From a virus: DNA of 27,164 bases. Numbering within the stretch: the stretch's first letter is position 1; each line of letters begins with the position of its first letter. The DNA lies in IMG/VR virus record IMGVR_UViG_3300023172_000154, positions 1-27,164 of that record; one strand, given 5' to 3'. The notes below the pieces were generated by a model. It was not told the DNA's origin. It made no database searches and saw nothing but the letters and a program-made list of their open reading frames with translations. The position numbers and the translations under genes were made by a program. This document shows, one piece after another, positions 1 through 9,397 of this stretch.

Positions 1-214
1 CAAAACCAGTAGACACAAATGTTGTTGAGTCTATGGTGTTTGATAGATAATATTTTTCAGTAACGGTATCCCAAACTAAAATATTGCCGTCTTTATTTTC
101 TTTATTGTCACTATTAATGTCTGTTAGACCATTTAATTTTAAAGGCGGCGCAGCTGCATTGGATAAGACACGAATTACATTTTTAGTTCCAATTCTGTCG
201 TTTATACTAGGCAT
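1..214 (-). CDS. Virion structural protein, 3' part missing (N-terminal 71 codons present)
   Basis: An open frame runs from an ATG at 214 on the minus strand to the window edge without a stop, so only the N-terminus is visible. It begins MPSINDRIGTKNVIRVLSN and continues with LVWDTVTEKYYLSNTIDS. I recognise this start from long virion structural (tail/baseplate-associated) proteins of T4-like cyanophages, but this is recall and not a search. The start codon overlaps the stop of the preceding 112-aa gene (TAATG), which indicates translational coupling within one late transcript. The full length and the rest of the domain structure lie outside the window. Confidence 0.8.
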   Translation of the reverse strand, partial: MPSINDRIGTKNVIRVLSNAAAPPLKLNGLTDINSDNKENKDGNILVWDTVTEKYYLSNTIDSTTFVSTGF

Positions 215-552
215 TACCTTGTTACCCCTGCTCTTACTAGTGCTGCTCCTTCTACAGCTTTATATTCACCACCATCAGAATATGTCAGTTTTACATCGTA
301 AACATATCTTCCTGGTTTTAAATCAGCACTTTGACCAGAAGTTAAAGCAATTGAAACAACACCCGCATCAGCATCATATATTGATGAAGCAAAAGATACA
401 GATGTGCTAGATCCATAATGCTTTCTTATCTGTGCTTCTGGTGTAGCACTAGATAATGGTAAAGCTGTATTAGTTCTGGGATCCTCAAGTTGAAAATAAG
501 TTATAAAATCATATCCCTGCTCAATTACAATATTTGAGACATAAACGGACAT
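214..552 (-). CDS. Small virion structural protein, Ig-like/baseplate-associated (112 aa)
   Basis: The 112-aa product has alternating hydrophobic strands (SVYVSNIVIEQGYDFITYFQL, then a C-terminal stretch around GRYVYDVKLTYSDGG). It has no signal peptide or membrane segment. Such a pattern suits a small beta-sandwich, as in phage baseplate or fibre adaptor domains, and similar short proteins sit beside structural genes in T4-like cyanophages. An exact T4-type late promoter (TATAAATA) lies 27 bases upstream of the ATG and no clear Shine-Dalgarno is present. Its stop overlaps the start of the next structural gene. The structural role is inferred from position and fold pattern, since no catalytic motif is seen. 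Confidence 0.75.
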   Translation of the reverse strand: MSVYVSNIVIEQGYDFITYFQLEDPRTNTALPLSSATPEAQIRKHYGSSTSVSFASSIYDADAGVVSIALTSGQSADLKPGRYVYDVKLTYSDGGEYKAVEGAALVRAGVTR

Positions 553-579
553 TATTTAAAGTTACAGTACATGTATAGC

Positions 580-587
580 TATTTATA
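580..587 (-). promoter_or_regulatory. T4-type late promoter for the 112-aa structural gene
   Basis: The minus strand reads TATAAATA, an exact match to the T4 late promoter consensus recognised by the gp55 sigma factor. It sits in the only gap between the 67-aa gene and the 112-aa gene, 27 bases before the ATG. No -35 element is expected for this class. Confidence 0.75.
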
Positions 588-594
588 TTAGTCC

Positions 595-798
595 TCAACT
601 ATGTTTTTCTTTTACCAATTCTTTCAGTAAAGATTTTATCTCCTCAATATCACTTTTCATCCTATCAATTTCAGACTTCTGTAACTCTTTTTGTTGTAGC
701 ATATTAATATGATTATTGTAAGCAGTGGTGTCACAATTAATTATGGCACCACTTTTTTCATCTCTATAAAGATTTTTATGCCCCTCTACTCTTATCAT
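595..798 (-). CDS. Conserved cyanophage protein with C-terminal coiled coil (67 aa)
   Basis: This 67-aa protein starts MIRVEGHKNLYRDEKSGAII and ends in a charged, heptad-like helix (about residues 33-66, with KSEIDRMKSDIEEIKSLLKE). The two-part design, a short compact N-terminus followed by a coiled coil, matches a small protein I recognise from T4-like cyanophages and pelagiphages. No function is established. Its ATG overlaps the stop of the DUF4815 gene (ATGA), so it is translated with the structural proteins. It may be an assembly or scaffolding partner of the large neighbour, but only its position supports that. Confidence 0.8.
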   Translation of the reverse strand: MIRVEGHKNLYRDEKSGAIINCDTTAYNNHINMLQQKELQKSEIDRMKSDIEEIKSLLKELVKEKHS

Positions 799-3700
799 AT
801 CAGAGCGATTGTTCTAAGATTTTTAATTCTTGGAGCATATGCTTGATTTGTTCCGGACATTACAATTTTGATTGTATATCCCGTGAACAATTCCAAATTA
901 TCGGCAGTAAATTCATATTCACGGTACTGACCTTCCAAACTTGCAGGAACAATAACGTCAGGTCTTCCACTATTATTCGCAGAATTAATAACACTCAAAC
1001 CACTTGCCGTTAGTTTTAGATTGTCGTATCCTGGGAATAATTCAAATTCTTGTGTAACTTCACTAGAATCTGCTTTAATTAGACTATAAAGAACTCTAAA
1101 ATCTGCAGATTCATGTCTATATGCATCCAAAATAACTTTAAGAGATGTGGATGGTTGGGTAAGTTTTACTGTATTTGAAACATATACCGATGCATGTGGG
1201 TCAAAGAGTAAAGAATTTACACTTCCATCGGCAGAATAATCACTAACTGGAGAGTTAAGTCTATTTAATCTAAACTCTGTCAATGAATTGTTGGTGTATA
1301 TTATTGGTGAGAGATTTTCATCATCTGTGCTCAAAACAATTCTTGTAGTAAATGACTTGTTGCTTGGTAATGTGGTTAACTTATTAGATTCATTAATTTC
1401 CGATGCTACCATTCTCACGGAGTTAAGTTTATTAACCTCATTTAATTCAACATTTTCGAATCCATTATCTAAGAAGGGAGTTTCGGAACCGTCAACACTT
1501 CTACCACTAATAGTTCTAATAGATGCTGAAACATTAGTGGAAGAACTTGGGATCAAAATATCGTACCTTGGAACTACTTCATTAAATTGTAAGTTTTCTG
1601 TTGCTTTTAATTTGGAACCTCCAACAGAAGATTTATAGTTGAATGATAATTCTGGTAAATCAGATGTTGTGCCATCTCCAGATCTGTCGTTGCCATTAGA
1701 TGACATGTCAATCTGAATATTATAACTATCAATTTTATTTTCTAAATTACTTACAGAATTTTCAACGCCATTAATTCTTCTGAGAGATACTCCACCCAAT
1801 TCATACTTATAAACCACATCTTTAGAGGAATGTGGTTGTGCTATGGTATTATCTACTCCTCTACCAGAACCAGCAATGGTAAGAGATCCAGATCCAACCG
1901 AAGTATATGCAACAATTTCATCACCTATTAGAACATAACCAGTATATCCAGCACCAACAGTTTGACCTTCAAATGTATCAAATCCTGCTGTGCTTGCAAC
2001 ACTTACCGTTCCAGTCTCATCCTTACTTAAAGAAGCACTTAAAGTAGTTGGAGTAGTATCTGGTTCAATATCAGTAAGAATTACTGAATTTGTATTCGAA
2101 TACATTCCATGGTCAAAGTGTTTAACATTAAGATATTTTCCACTATTTAAATCGGTTCCACCACTAACACTGGTTATATCTGTAGATCCTAAAGATACAA
2201 TAGTTCCAGAATCATTGTAGTAACTAACACCCGCACCAACCTCAAAAGCATTTCCAGCACCAACTGTTCCTTGAACATTGGATAAGTATAAAGTATCAAG
2301 ACCAGTTATATCAGAGATAGTAAACTGAGCACCTGAACCCAAATTGGTAGTTACTCCAACAACATCACCAACTTTATATCCATTACCAAATGCTGTTGTT
2401 GCTGCAATGCCAGTGATTTCTCCTGCAGCATCGGCAGTTAAACTCAATCTAAGTCCAGAACCACTACCAACAATATTTGTTGTTGGTAAATCGACAATCG
2501 TTCCTGTTGGATAATTTGACCCAGCATTAGTGATAGTTACCTGACCTACAGAACTTCCTTGTCCAACAACATACCCATAACCAAATCCATTAGATCCAGC
2601 AATTTTTCTTCCAACTGTCAGAATTCCAATATTACCATCACTATCAGCAATAGTTGTAATTCCAAGAATGAGTGTTTTTGGAAGAATAGTTATCGCATTA
2701 TTTTCCAATTTTTCAACATACCCGTTACTTTCATCAAGTGGTGGATTATAGAAAAATGCTGTACCAACATCAGAAGTAAATTTAGCTTTGTAGAGTTTAA
2801 ATTTTAGGTCTTGATCTTGATTTGGTGTCCAAATAGTCCCGTTTTGAGACTTAAACAAACTTCCTAATGCAAATTGTTGAGAATAGACGACTGCCTCAGA
2901 ATCTGGTAAAGTTTGGGTATTAATAGTTTTTTCGCCCATCTTTGCTGTCCAGACTTCATAACCATCTGTTGTTTCAGAAATTAAAACGATAGCATATTCT
3001 TTTCCTGGAGCCAAATAAATTGGTTGATCAAAAGTAACAGTAGTTGCGGTAGATCCATCTGTAGAAGTACTAACATCTGATGGTCTTAAAGTAACCGAAT
3101 TTCCAACAATTTTTTTAGTTGGAGTTCCAAGTTTAACTGTTCTGATCTCTACCCGTATCGGATCATTTCCTGTCGTTGGTTTTGAAGAGAAGAATAAATC
3201 TAATTTGGTCAAAAATGCTCCATTAGCATCATCATTTTGACCATTGACATCTGGTGCTTCAATATTTCCACCAACACTAAAAGTTTGTGCTAATGGATTG
3301 TAATAATTATCTGTTGTTTTAGTTAATTTATTCTTTTGATTTAATGTTTTTCTCAACTTAGAAGTGTATTCTATTTCAGCAGTAGATATTGAATTGCTTC
3401 CAGATTGTGGAGATGCATTAGTTGAACTGCTTGTTAACTTATAAGTTTTGGTTCCGGTAGTAATTCTTACTATTGGTGGTGGAGTTGTATTTGGATCTCT
3501 CAAGAAGAATGATCCTATCAAATCACCAAATTGATCACTAACAAGACGAAGATCTTTTACATATGCTATTGCACCACTAGTTTGACCAACTAACTTAGTG
3601 CCTTTGGTTACATAACCAAAATACCTACCCTGTGCTTCTTCTGATAATGCGAGTGTATCAACGTTTAATATTTTTGATGATTGGCTATATCCAGTTGATA

Positions 3701-6700
3701 ATGATTCATTTTTATCATATGGATTTGCGCTAAAAGTTGTTGAAGGTGAATTGTAGAAACCAGTCTTATGATTTGAGTTACAAACTCTAAAACTAATAAT
3801 AGATTCATTATCATCATATCCAATTACAGTCTCTCCAACTTCAAATACACCAGAAGAACCATAAGTTGTTAAAGTACCATCTGCTGCGATTTCTAACAGT
3901 TTAGGTATAAAATCAACTCCAGACTCACCATCAAGGAATTGATAGAATTGTGTTGACTGAAGTAAGTTAGTTGCGAAGAACTGTGTGTTTCTGGAACGCA
4001 TGTATTTGGTGCTTCCAGAGAAAGTGACTACTCCTTTAGGTAATTTAACAGTTTTCGTCCAACTATCGTTTGATGGAGATAGTTTTATGAAACCTTTATA
4101 AGAAACAATATTAAATGGATTTACATTTTCAGACTCTGTTGCTAAAGATTGTTGAATCCAAGTAACATCATCATATGCCAGAGTAATTGTGTCACCTGTT
4201 TTTTTAACATTAGAATCTAAAAGATTAAAGTTTTGAGAAAAATCTAATGTTTCACTAGAAACATCTGTTTTAGGCGCAATTTGACTCTTTAATGTGTTTC
4301 TACTGATTATTGGTATCAACTCCTGCTCATTTGGATCTACTTGTATAGAAGATACGTCCAAATTAATTAATGAATTCCCCCTGAAATCATCAACAAAAAA
4401 TCCTGTCTTAAATTTCGAAATGCCATTAGCATCTTGTACTTGAGTTGCCTGAGCACTCAATTCTAATAAAGATAGAGAAGTAACTTTTTCAAGATTTTCA
4501 ATTCTATCTTCAAGACTTCCAATATCTCTCATTGTATATCTTCTATTATCTACCAAAGAAATAGAAGCATCATCTGGATTATAAAGATATGCTGGAAGTT
4601 TAATTGTTCCCAAATCCATGAATTTATCTGGATTTGAATTTACAGGAACCTTAGGATTTTTACCAGAAATTCCTTTTTGAACGATAAAATTACCAAAGAT
4701 ATCTAATAAAACTTTATCAATTCTAGGTAAGTAATAAGAATAACCTATAGATGACTGCTCTTTTGGTTTTAGGACCAACTTTGGCAAAGTTCCAAAACTT
4801 CTAGAATCAAAGTCAAATGGTGATTTGTCAATATCAGTAAACTGCGATACTCTTGGTCTGAAATCTAAAGTATCTGTTGCTCTTACTTTATTAAGACCAA
4901 TTTCGGGAATATCTTCTAAAAATCTATCATTGTCATAACTAAGAATAGTATACACATCACCATTATCACCACTATTAACCGTATAATGGTCAAATATAAC
5001 CTTCAACCTTCTTGAAGGAATAGAAGATCCTAACTTTCTTTTAAGTTTCGAATAATCGTAATATTGCTCTTTCTGACCCTTATCTAAATCAAATGTCGAG
5101 GTTACGTCCTTATATGAACCTAAAATTACTGATTGAATACTGGTCGTAACATTACTTTCTTCAAAAGTTACCGATTGTCCGGAAATAAATTTGCCTTGAT
5201 TCAAATAGACAATTTCAATTTGAGTTGCTGTTGGTTTTGAAACAACTCTGGCGATGGTGTTATTTGTAGAACTTGAAATATTTTCACCAATAACTGCATT
5301 TGTTACAATTGAAGTGTCTGCAAATTGCAATCTAGTTAATGTGGCATCAGAAGTTCCAAGGGATTCATAAACTGCCAATACTTTTACTACATCTGGATAG
5401 TTGAGAGAGATTTCTTCGTCTTGAACTCTCAGACCATAATTTGTATTATAAGTAAGTCCATCATTAATTGAGGTATTGACACCTACACCAGATTCTTTAT
5501 TTTTGGAATAAATTACATCAAGAACTGTGTTTCTGGTATAATTTTTAATTTTACTTTGTATTTTATTTTTAACAGTTGTAACGTTAACTACAACACTTGT
5601 CTCACTTCCTTCAAGACCTGTTATTGTAACTTGATCATTAGTCAAATCAAAAGCATCTGAGGTTACTGTTCCAATGCCGCCACCAGTGTAGTGAACAGAA
5701 TATCTTTGATTGTTAAATGCTTTTAACGAACCTTGGAGATTTGTTCCGTCAAATTCTAATACACCACCAGAATCTGTGGTTTCTCCTGTAATTTGTTCAG
5801 AAATTTCTAAGGTTGAATTTGTAAGAACTACTGATTGAATATTTTTCTCAGGGAGTTCTGTATAAAGATAACCAGCATCCTCGTTCTTTATGACAGGAAC
5901 TCCAAGTTTAATGGAAGAATAAGTTCCATTAGTTACTGCTCCATTAAATACGCCAGAAACACCAGTTAAAGATGCTATTGTTAATGATGTGGTGTTGTTT
6001 GCGGTTACTCTATTGAAAGTTTCATCCCCAGTTGTTGTTTGATAGCGAATAATGTCGCCTACTTTAACTCCAGTAAATACTTTTCCTGGACTTACTAAAG
6101 TATTACCACCACTGATGGTTCCCCCAGTAATTCCATTTGGTAAATCAAAAGTATCAAGTAAAGAATCTGCGGTAAATGCTGGAAATCCTGCTACACCAGT
6201 TTGAGAAACTGATTTAATATCTCTAGTTCCAAAAACGATTGAAGCACTGACGGTTGCAGAAGCATCAATACCATTGATAATCAACTGTTCCCCAGAAGAG
6301 AATGTTCCTGATGTTTGTCTCAGGGAAATAGTGCTACCAGTGCCAGAATCGACAGCATATCCACTAGCACCACTACTCTTTCCTTTAATATAAGTTGAAG
6401 TCGTAAATCCTAATGGACCTACAGGAGTATTTAACGTAAGTGACGTATATGTTTGAATGTCATATAAGTATAAGTCCCAATTTGTTGAATCATCTTCATA
6501 TACGGTGTCAGTTAGATTGAATGTATATACTCTAGCATCTCCAATTTTTGTTCCAGCACCAGCAAATTGGTTATAGAGTTCTACCGCTCCCTTTTGTTGA
6601 GGTGCTCCAGATACATTATTAACTCTTAAAACATTACCCATCTCAAATGGAATGTTTTCTAGAGTAATAGTTTGAGTATCTCTTGGTTTTTCAACATCGA

Positions 6701-7814
6701 CAATAGTATTAGATACTTTTTCTACATTATATCCACCAACATAAGCTTCTCCCGGAGAAAACTTTACACACATTAAATCATCTGATGGGGTATTATTCTG
6801 ATCAGTTGACTGTGTGCTTAAGAAAAGACCATCATTTCCTAATTTATCATTTAATGAATTGTGAACAGAAATATCAAAATCTTCTATTGAATAATGTCCA
6901 GACTCCTCATATGTTCTTTCTGCAAGAAAATCTTGAATTTTGTTGAATTCTGTTTTTGTATTAATTTTTTTAATCTTACCATTTTCTAATCTAAGTAATT
7001 CTATAAAATCAGTATCATTTATATCACTTAATGTTTTTTTGGTTAATGTAAGATTGATTTTAAATCTATCTGCTCCAGGAGCTGCAAAATTTGAAAATCC
7101 CTTTGCGTTATCATAGAGTGAAGAGTCATCTTTTGCATTGACTATCGTTTCTTCAATCTTTAAACCAACTCTATATGAAGGCGTATTTGTATAATAATCT
7201 AATACTAAAGTTTGCTTTGAAACATTTACAAAATTTCCTCTAATATAATAAATTCCTTCTCCTATTGATACCGCAGATCCAATCGAAGTTGCATTTAAAC
7301 CAATTAATGTTGCGAATGGTGTTCCTGCATTAATTGTAGTGTTACCATAAGTAACATTTTCACTCGCAATTAATGCTTCGCCGTCTTGAAATTGTGAAAA
7401 ACTTAAACTATTGTTGGAGTTTGAATATTTTACATAAATTGTTAAATCCTCTACATTCCCCCCAATAGGAGCAACCAGTTGAATTTTTGCATTGGTTCCC
7501 GATACCTGACCTGTTACTGTTTTTCCTATAAAATTGTTAATATAAGAAGAAACATCAACTCCAAAATTGCTGGAATTTATCTTTACGGCATAAAACTGAC
7601 TATCATATGATATATTTCCGGGAGATACTATCGATCCATCTTTAAAAATTTGACTTCCAAAACTTTCAACTTGATTTTGTAAAATGGATTGAAGAGTGGT
7701 TAGTTCTCTAGCTTGAACTGGAAATCCTGGCTTAAATAAGACCTTATGAAAATTTTTATCTGCATCAAAGTCATCAAAATATGGATTAACGTTTAAGTCT
7801 GTTTTTTGTGCCAT
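795..7814 (-). CDS. DUF4815-containing virion structural protein (2339 aa)
   Basis: A 2339-aa late structural protein. The N-terminus (about residues 1-300) has the DUF4815 signature, with NPYFDDFDADKNFHKVLFKPG and a following PVQARELTTLQSILQNQ helix. Mid-protein it has the stretch around RNTQFFATNLLQSTQFYQF. Toward the C-terminus there is a module with GDEIVAYTS followed by a GRG turn (about 1960-1990). Near the end is DAYRHESADFRVLY (about 2230-2245), with FELFPGYDNL just after. These blocks are typical of large cyanophage structural proteins sitting where T4 has gp9/gp10. It starts five bases after the gp8 stop and has only weak Shine-Dalgarno potential (AAAAAAG). It probably forms a peripheral baseplate or fibre-attachment component. 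The family call is firm and the exact role is inferred. Confidence 0.9.
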   Translation of the reverse strand: MAQKTDLNVNPYFDDFDADKNFHKVLFKPGFPVQARELTTLQSILQNQVESFGSQIFKDGSIVSPGNISYDSQFYAVKINSSNFGVDVSSYINNFIGKTVTGQVSGTNAKIQLVAPIGGNVEDLTIYVKYSNSNNSLSFSQFQDGEALIASENVTYGNTTINAGTPFATLIGLNATSIGSAVSIGEGIYYIRGNFVNVSKQTLVLDYYTNTPSYRVGLKIEETIVNAKDDSSLYDNAKGFSNFAAPGADRFKINLTLTKKTLSDINDTDFIELLRLENGKIKKINTKTEFNKIQDFLAERTYEESGHYSIEDFDISVHNSLNDKLGNDGLFLSTQSTDQNNTPSDDLMCVKFSPGEAYVGGYNVEKVSNTIVDVEKPRDTQTITLENIPFEMGNVLRVNNVSGAPQQKGAVELYNQFAGAGTKIGDARVYTFNLTDTVYEDDSTNWDLYLYDIQTYTSLTLNTPVGPLGFTTSTYIKGKSSGASGYAVDSGTGSTISLRQTSGTFSSGEQLIINGIDASATVSASIVFGTRDIKSVSQTGVAGFPAFTADSLLDTFDLPNGITGGTISGGNTLVSPGKVFTGVKVGDIIRYQTTTGDETFNRVTANNTTSLTIASLTGVSGVFNGAVTNGTYSSIKLGVPVIKNEDAGYLYTELPEKNIQSVVLTNSTLEISEQITGETTDSGGVLEFDGTNLQGSLKAFNNQRYSVHYTGGGIGTVTSDAFDLTNDQVTITGLEGSETSVVVNVTTVKNKIQSKIKNYTRNTVLDVIYSKNKESGVGVNTSINDGLTYNTNYGLRVQDEEISLNYPDVVKVLAVYESLGTSDATLTRLQFADTSIVTNAVIGENISSSTNNTIARVVSKPTATQIEIVYLNQGKFISGQSVTFEESNVTTSIQSVILGSYKDVTSTFDLDKGQKEQYYDYSKLKRKLGSSIPSRRLKVIFDHYTVNSGDNGDVYTILSYDNDRFLEDIPEIGLNKVRATDTLDFRPRVSQFTDIDKSPFDFDSRSFGTLPKLVLKPKEQSSIGYSYYLPRIDKVLLDIFGNFIVQKGISGKNPKVPVNSNPDKFMDLGTIKLPAYLYNPDDASISLVDNRRYTMRDIGSLEDRIENLEKVTSLSLLELSAQATQVQDANGISKFKTGFFVDDFRGNSLINLDVSSIQVDPNEQELIPIISRNTLKSQIAPKTDVSSETLDFSQNFNLLDSNVKKTGDTITLAYDDVTWIQQSLATESENVNPFNIVSYKGFIKLSPSNDSWTKTVKLPKGVVTFSGSTKYMRSRNTQFFATNLLQSTQFYQFLDGESGVDFIPKLLEIAADGTLTTYGSSGVFEVGETVIGYDDNESIISFRVCNSNHKTGFYNSPSTTFSANPYDKNESLSTGYSQSSKILNVDTLALSEEAQGRYFGYVTKGTKLVGQTSGAIAYVKDLRLVSDQFGDLIGSFFLRDPNTTPPPIVRITTGTKTYKLTSSSTNASPQSGSNSISTAEIEYTSKLRKTLNQKNKLTKTTDNYYNPLAQTFSVGGNIEAPDVNGQNDDANGAFLTKLDLFFSSKPTTGNDPIRVEIRTVKLGTPTKKIVGNSVTLRPSDVSTSTDGSTATTVTFDQPIYLAPGKEYAIVLISETTDGYEVWTAKMGEKTINTQTLPDSEAVVYSQQFALGSLFKSQNGTIWTPNQDQDLKFKLYKAKFTSDVGTAFFYNPPLDESNGYVEKLENNAITILPKTLILGITTIADSDGNIGILTVGRKIAGSNGFGYGYVVGQGSSVGQVTITNAGSNYPTGTIVDLPTTNIVGSGSGLRLSLTADAAGEITGIAATTAFGNGYKVGDVVGVTTNLGSGAQFTISDITGLDTLYLSNVQGTVGAGNAFEVGAGVSYYNDSGTIVSLGSTDITSVSGGTDLNSGKYLNVKHFDHGMYSNTNSVILTDIEPDTTPTTLSASLSKDETGTVSVASTAGFDTFEGQTVGAGYTGYVLIGDEIVAYTSVGSGSLTIAGSGRGVDNTIAQPHSSKDVVYKYELGGVSLRRINGVENSVSNLENKIDSYNIQIDMSSNGNDRSGDGTTSDLPELSFNYKSSVGGSKLKATENLQFNEVVPRYDILIPSSSTNVSASIRTISGRSVDGSETPFLDNGFENVELNEVNKLNSVRMVASEINESNKLTTLPSNKSFTTRIVLSTDDENLSPIIYTNNSLTEFRLNRLNSPVSDYSADGSVNSLLFDPHASVYVSNTVKLTQPSTSLKVILDAYRHESADFRVLYSLIKADSSEVTQEFELFPGYDNLKLTASGLSVINSANNSGRPDVIVPASLEGQYREYEFTADNLELFTGYTIKIVMSGTNQAYAPRIKNLRTIALI

Positions 7815-7819
7815 CTTTT

Positions 7820-9358
7820 TTAGAATTCCAGAATGATTTTAATGTCTTCTTTTTGTCTTATATTTCTTTCGACAGTTGGTCTATTATCAATGTAAATAAT
7901 ATCCCCTGTCTTTTTATTTATCTCTGGATTTGCAAGACCTCCAGTAAAATTAACTCCCAAATTAACACCATTAGAAACAGAACCAGTAAAACCTGAAGAA
8001 ACACTGGTAGATGAAGTATCTTGAAAAGTTATACTGTTAGTATTATTAAAATTGACAATCTTTGATGCAACACTTATATCATTTCTATCAGTTTGGTCTA
8101 CAGTATTGCTAAAATACAAAGATCTATCTTGATAGTATTTTAATACTTTTGTATCACTATCATAAGAAGCAATATAACCTTTCGCAATGTCTGTATCTGA
8201 TTGAGATTGTGTTATTTTAGTCCCTATAGTTGGTTTTCCTGTATATGAATCATCCAGTTTTAGAGAATAAAGAGAAGAATATGTGGATGCAGTATATGTT
8301 GTAATTCCAGAAGAATACTCTTTTGGATTTTTAATTATTCCTACTTGAGCAAATTGGGTATTGGTGGGAAAGTCTCTAGTAGAATCATCAAATCTGGCAT
8401 AAACTAAAACTCTATCAGCACCCAACTCTTCGTAAATATCATATCCATGACCTTTAGATGGTGGAATAATGGGGATAAGTTTTGCTGGAGGAGAAGCAAT
8501 AGTTCCACTTCTTTGCAAATCTACAACACCCCAAGTATATCCTTTCCCTCCAGCAACTACATTTGTATCGGTAATTACACCATTTGTCGTTATTATTTCT
8601 ACCTGTCCTCCTTCACCATCGCCTAAAATATTATAAACTCCATCACTATATCCGCTTGTTCCTCCAGATTCTATATAAACTTTTTTAATCTGGTTTTCAT
8701 TTACATCAGAATCTCCACCATCTCTTACTCTCGATATTTCAGCATCTTCCGAAGAACTCCAATTATTTGGAAGAATAATATATTCTGAGGAATCAAATTT
8801 AATAATATCATTTGGAGAAATTGTGAATAAGTATTTCCAAAGGTATCCGTCACTTCCTGCAGAAAATGGTGCTAAATCTGTAGATGTTGGTTCAAATTTA
8901 GAATTTTCTCCTCTCAAATTCTCGCCAGAAGACCCATTATCAATACAAATATAAACTCTAAAATCTTTATTGACTACGTAATAATTAGAATCGTAAAGTC
9001 TTAGAGATTCTGAGTTTGGAGTTCTATTGTTGGCACTGTAATCATGCCTATACATTTCATAGCGAGTATTAGAAGTCCATTCTACTTTTCTCACAACTCT
9101 TCTGATATTCTCAGATGTAACTCTTTTTCCAAAAAGTGATGTGTCTCTATAATGAGACATATACTGAAGGTTGTCTGTTGGATTTGGCGGGGTTTCACCT
9201 TCATCACTCCAAGATGTAGTCCTACCAAATCCAGAATTGGGAGTTTCTGGGTTTGATAAACCCAAAAATACATAATAAGAATTATTCGAATCTAAAACAG
9301 AATCTACAAAATTACCTGCATTAAAAATTCTAAATTTATCTGTTACTAAAGCAGACAT
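7820..9358 (-). CDS. gp8: Baseplate wedge protein, T4 gp8 homologue (512 aa)
   Basis: The N-terminus LVTDKFRIFNAGNFVDS matches the start of T4 gp8 (IVTSKFRTEKMLNF). GSDGYLWKYLF with a downstream EYIILP (about residues 168-196) matches T4 GDGYVWEYLF and EYIVVP. The C-terminus GDIIYIDNRP followed by a QKEDIKIILEF tail matches T4 GEMIYMENRPP and its QTEEINILFTF end. gp8 forms a dimer in each baseplate wedge and binds gp7 and gp10. T4 gp8 is 334 aa; the extra length here is mainly about 130 residues after the conserved FAQVGIIKNP (336-345), plus a GKGY-type stretch near 251. An exact late promoter lies 18 bases upstream. Confidence 0.95.
   Translation of the reverse strand: MSALVTDKFRIFNAGNFVDSVLDSNNSYYVFLGLSNPETPNSGFGRTTSWSDEGETPPNPTDNLQYMSHYRDTSLFGKRVTSENIRRVVRKVEWTSNTRYEMYRHDYSANNRTPNSESLRLYDSNYYVVNKDFRVYICIDNGSSGENLRGENSKFEPTSTDLAPFSAGSDGYLWKYLFTISPNDIIKFDSSEYIILPNNWSSSEDAEISRVRDGGDSDVNENQIKKVYIESGGTSGYSDGVYNILGDGEGGQVEIITTNGVITDTNVVAGGKGYTWGVVDLQRSGTIASPPAKLIPIIPPSKGHGYDIYEELGADRVLVYARFDDSTRDFPTNTQFAQVGIIKNPKEYSSGITTYTASTYSSLYSLKLDDSYTGKPTIGTKITQSQSDTDIAKGYIASYDSDTKVLKYYQDRSLYFSNTVDQTDRNDISVASKIVNFNNTNSITFQDTSSTSVSSGFTGSVSNGVNLGVNFTGGLANPEINKKTGDIIYIDNRPTVERNIRQKEDIKIILEF
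7915..7922 (-). promoter_or_regulatory. Possible late promoter inside gp8, for the DUF4815 gene
   Basis: The minus strand reads GATAAATA, seven of eight bases of the T4 late consensus and a full match to the ATAAATA core. It lies about 100 bases upstream of the 2339-aa gene, within the gp8 coding region. The sequence is AT-rich, so a chance match is quite possible. Confidence 0.3.
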
Positions 9359-9375
9359 ATTAATAGTTTTTTAGA

Positions 9376-9383
9376 TATTTATA
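9376..9383 (-). promoter_or_regulatory. T4-type late promoter for gp8
   Basis: An exact TATAAATA on the minus strand lies in the 39-base gap between the giant gp7-type gene and gp8, 18 bases before the gp8 ATG. No Shine-Dalgarno is visible behind it, so the leader would be very short and AT-rich. Confidence 0.75.
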
Positions 9384-9397
9384 AAGATTTTGTAGGG

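Noticed and set aside
84-410. Plus-strand 108-aa frame with a hydrophobic N-terminal stretch
   Set aside because: It is antisense to the partial structural gene and the 112-aa gene, and its His/Gln-rich tail comes from the reverse of repetitive codons. The apparent membrane segment is an artefact.
9091-9273. Second minus-strand frame (60 aa) inside gp8
   Set aside because: It is a shifted frame within a gene with clear T4 gp8 homology in the main frame, and has no ribosome binding site or recognisable product.
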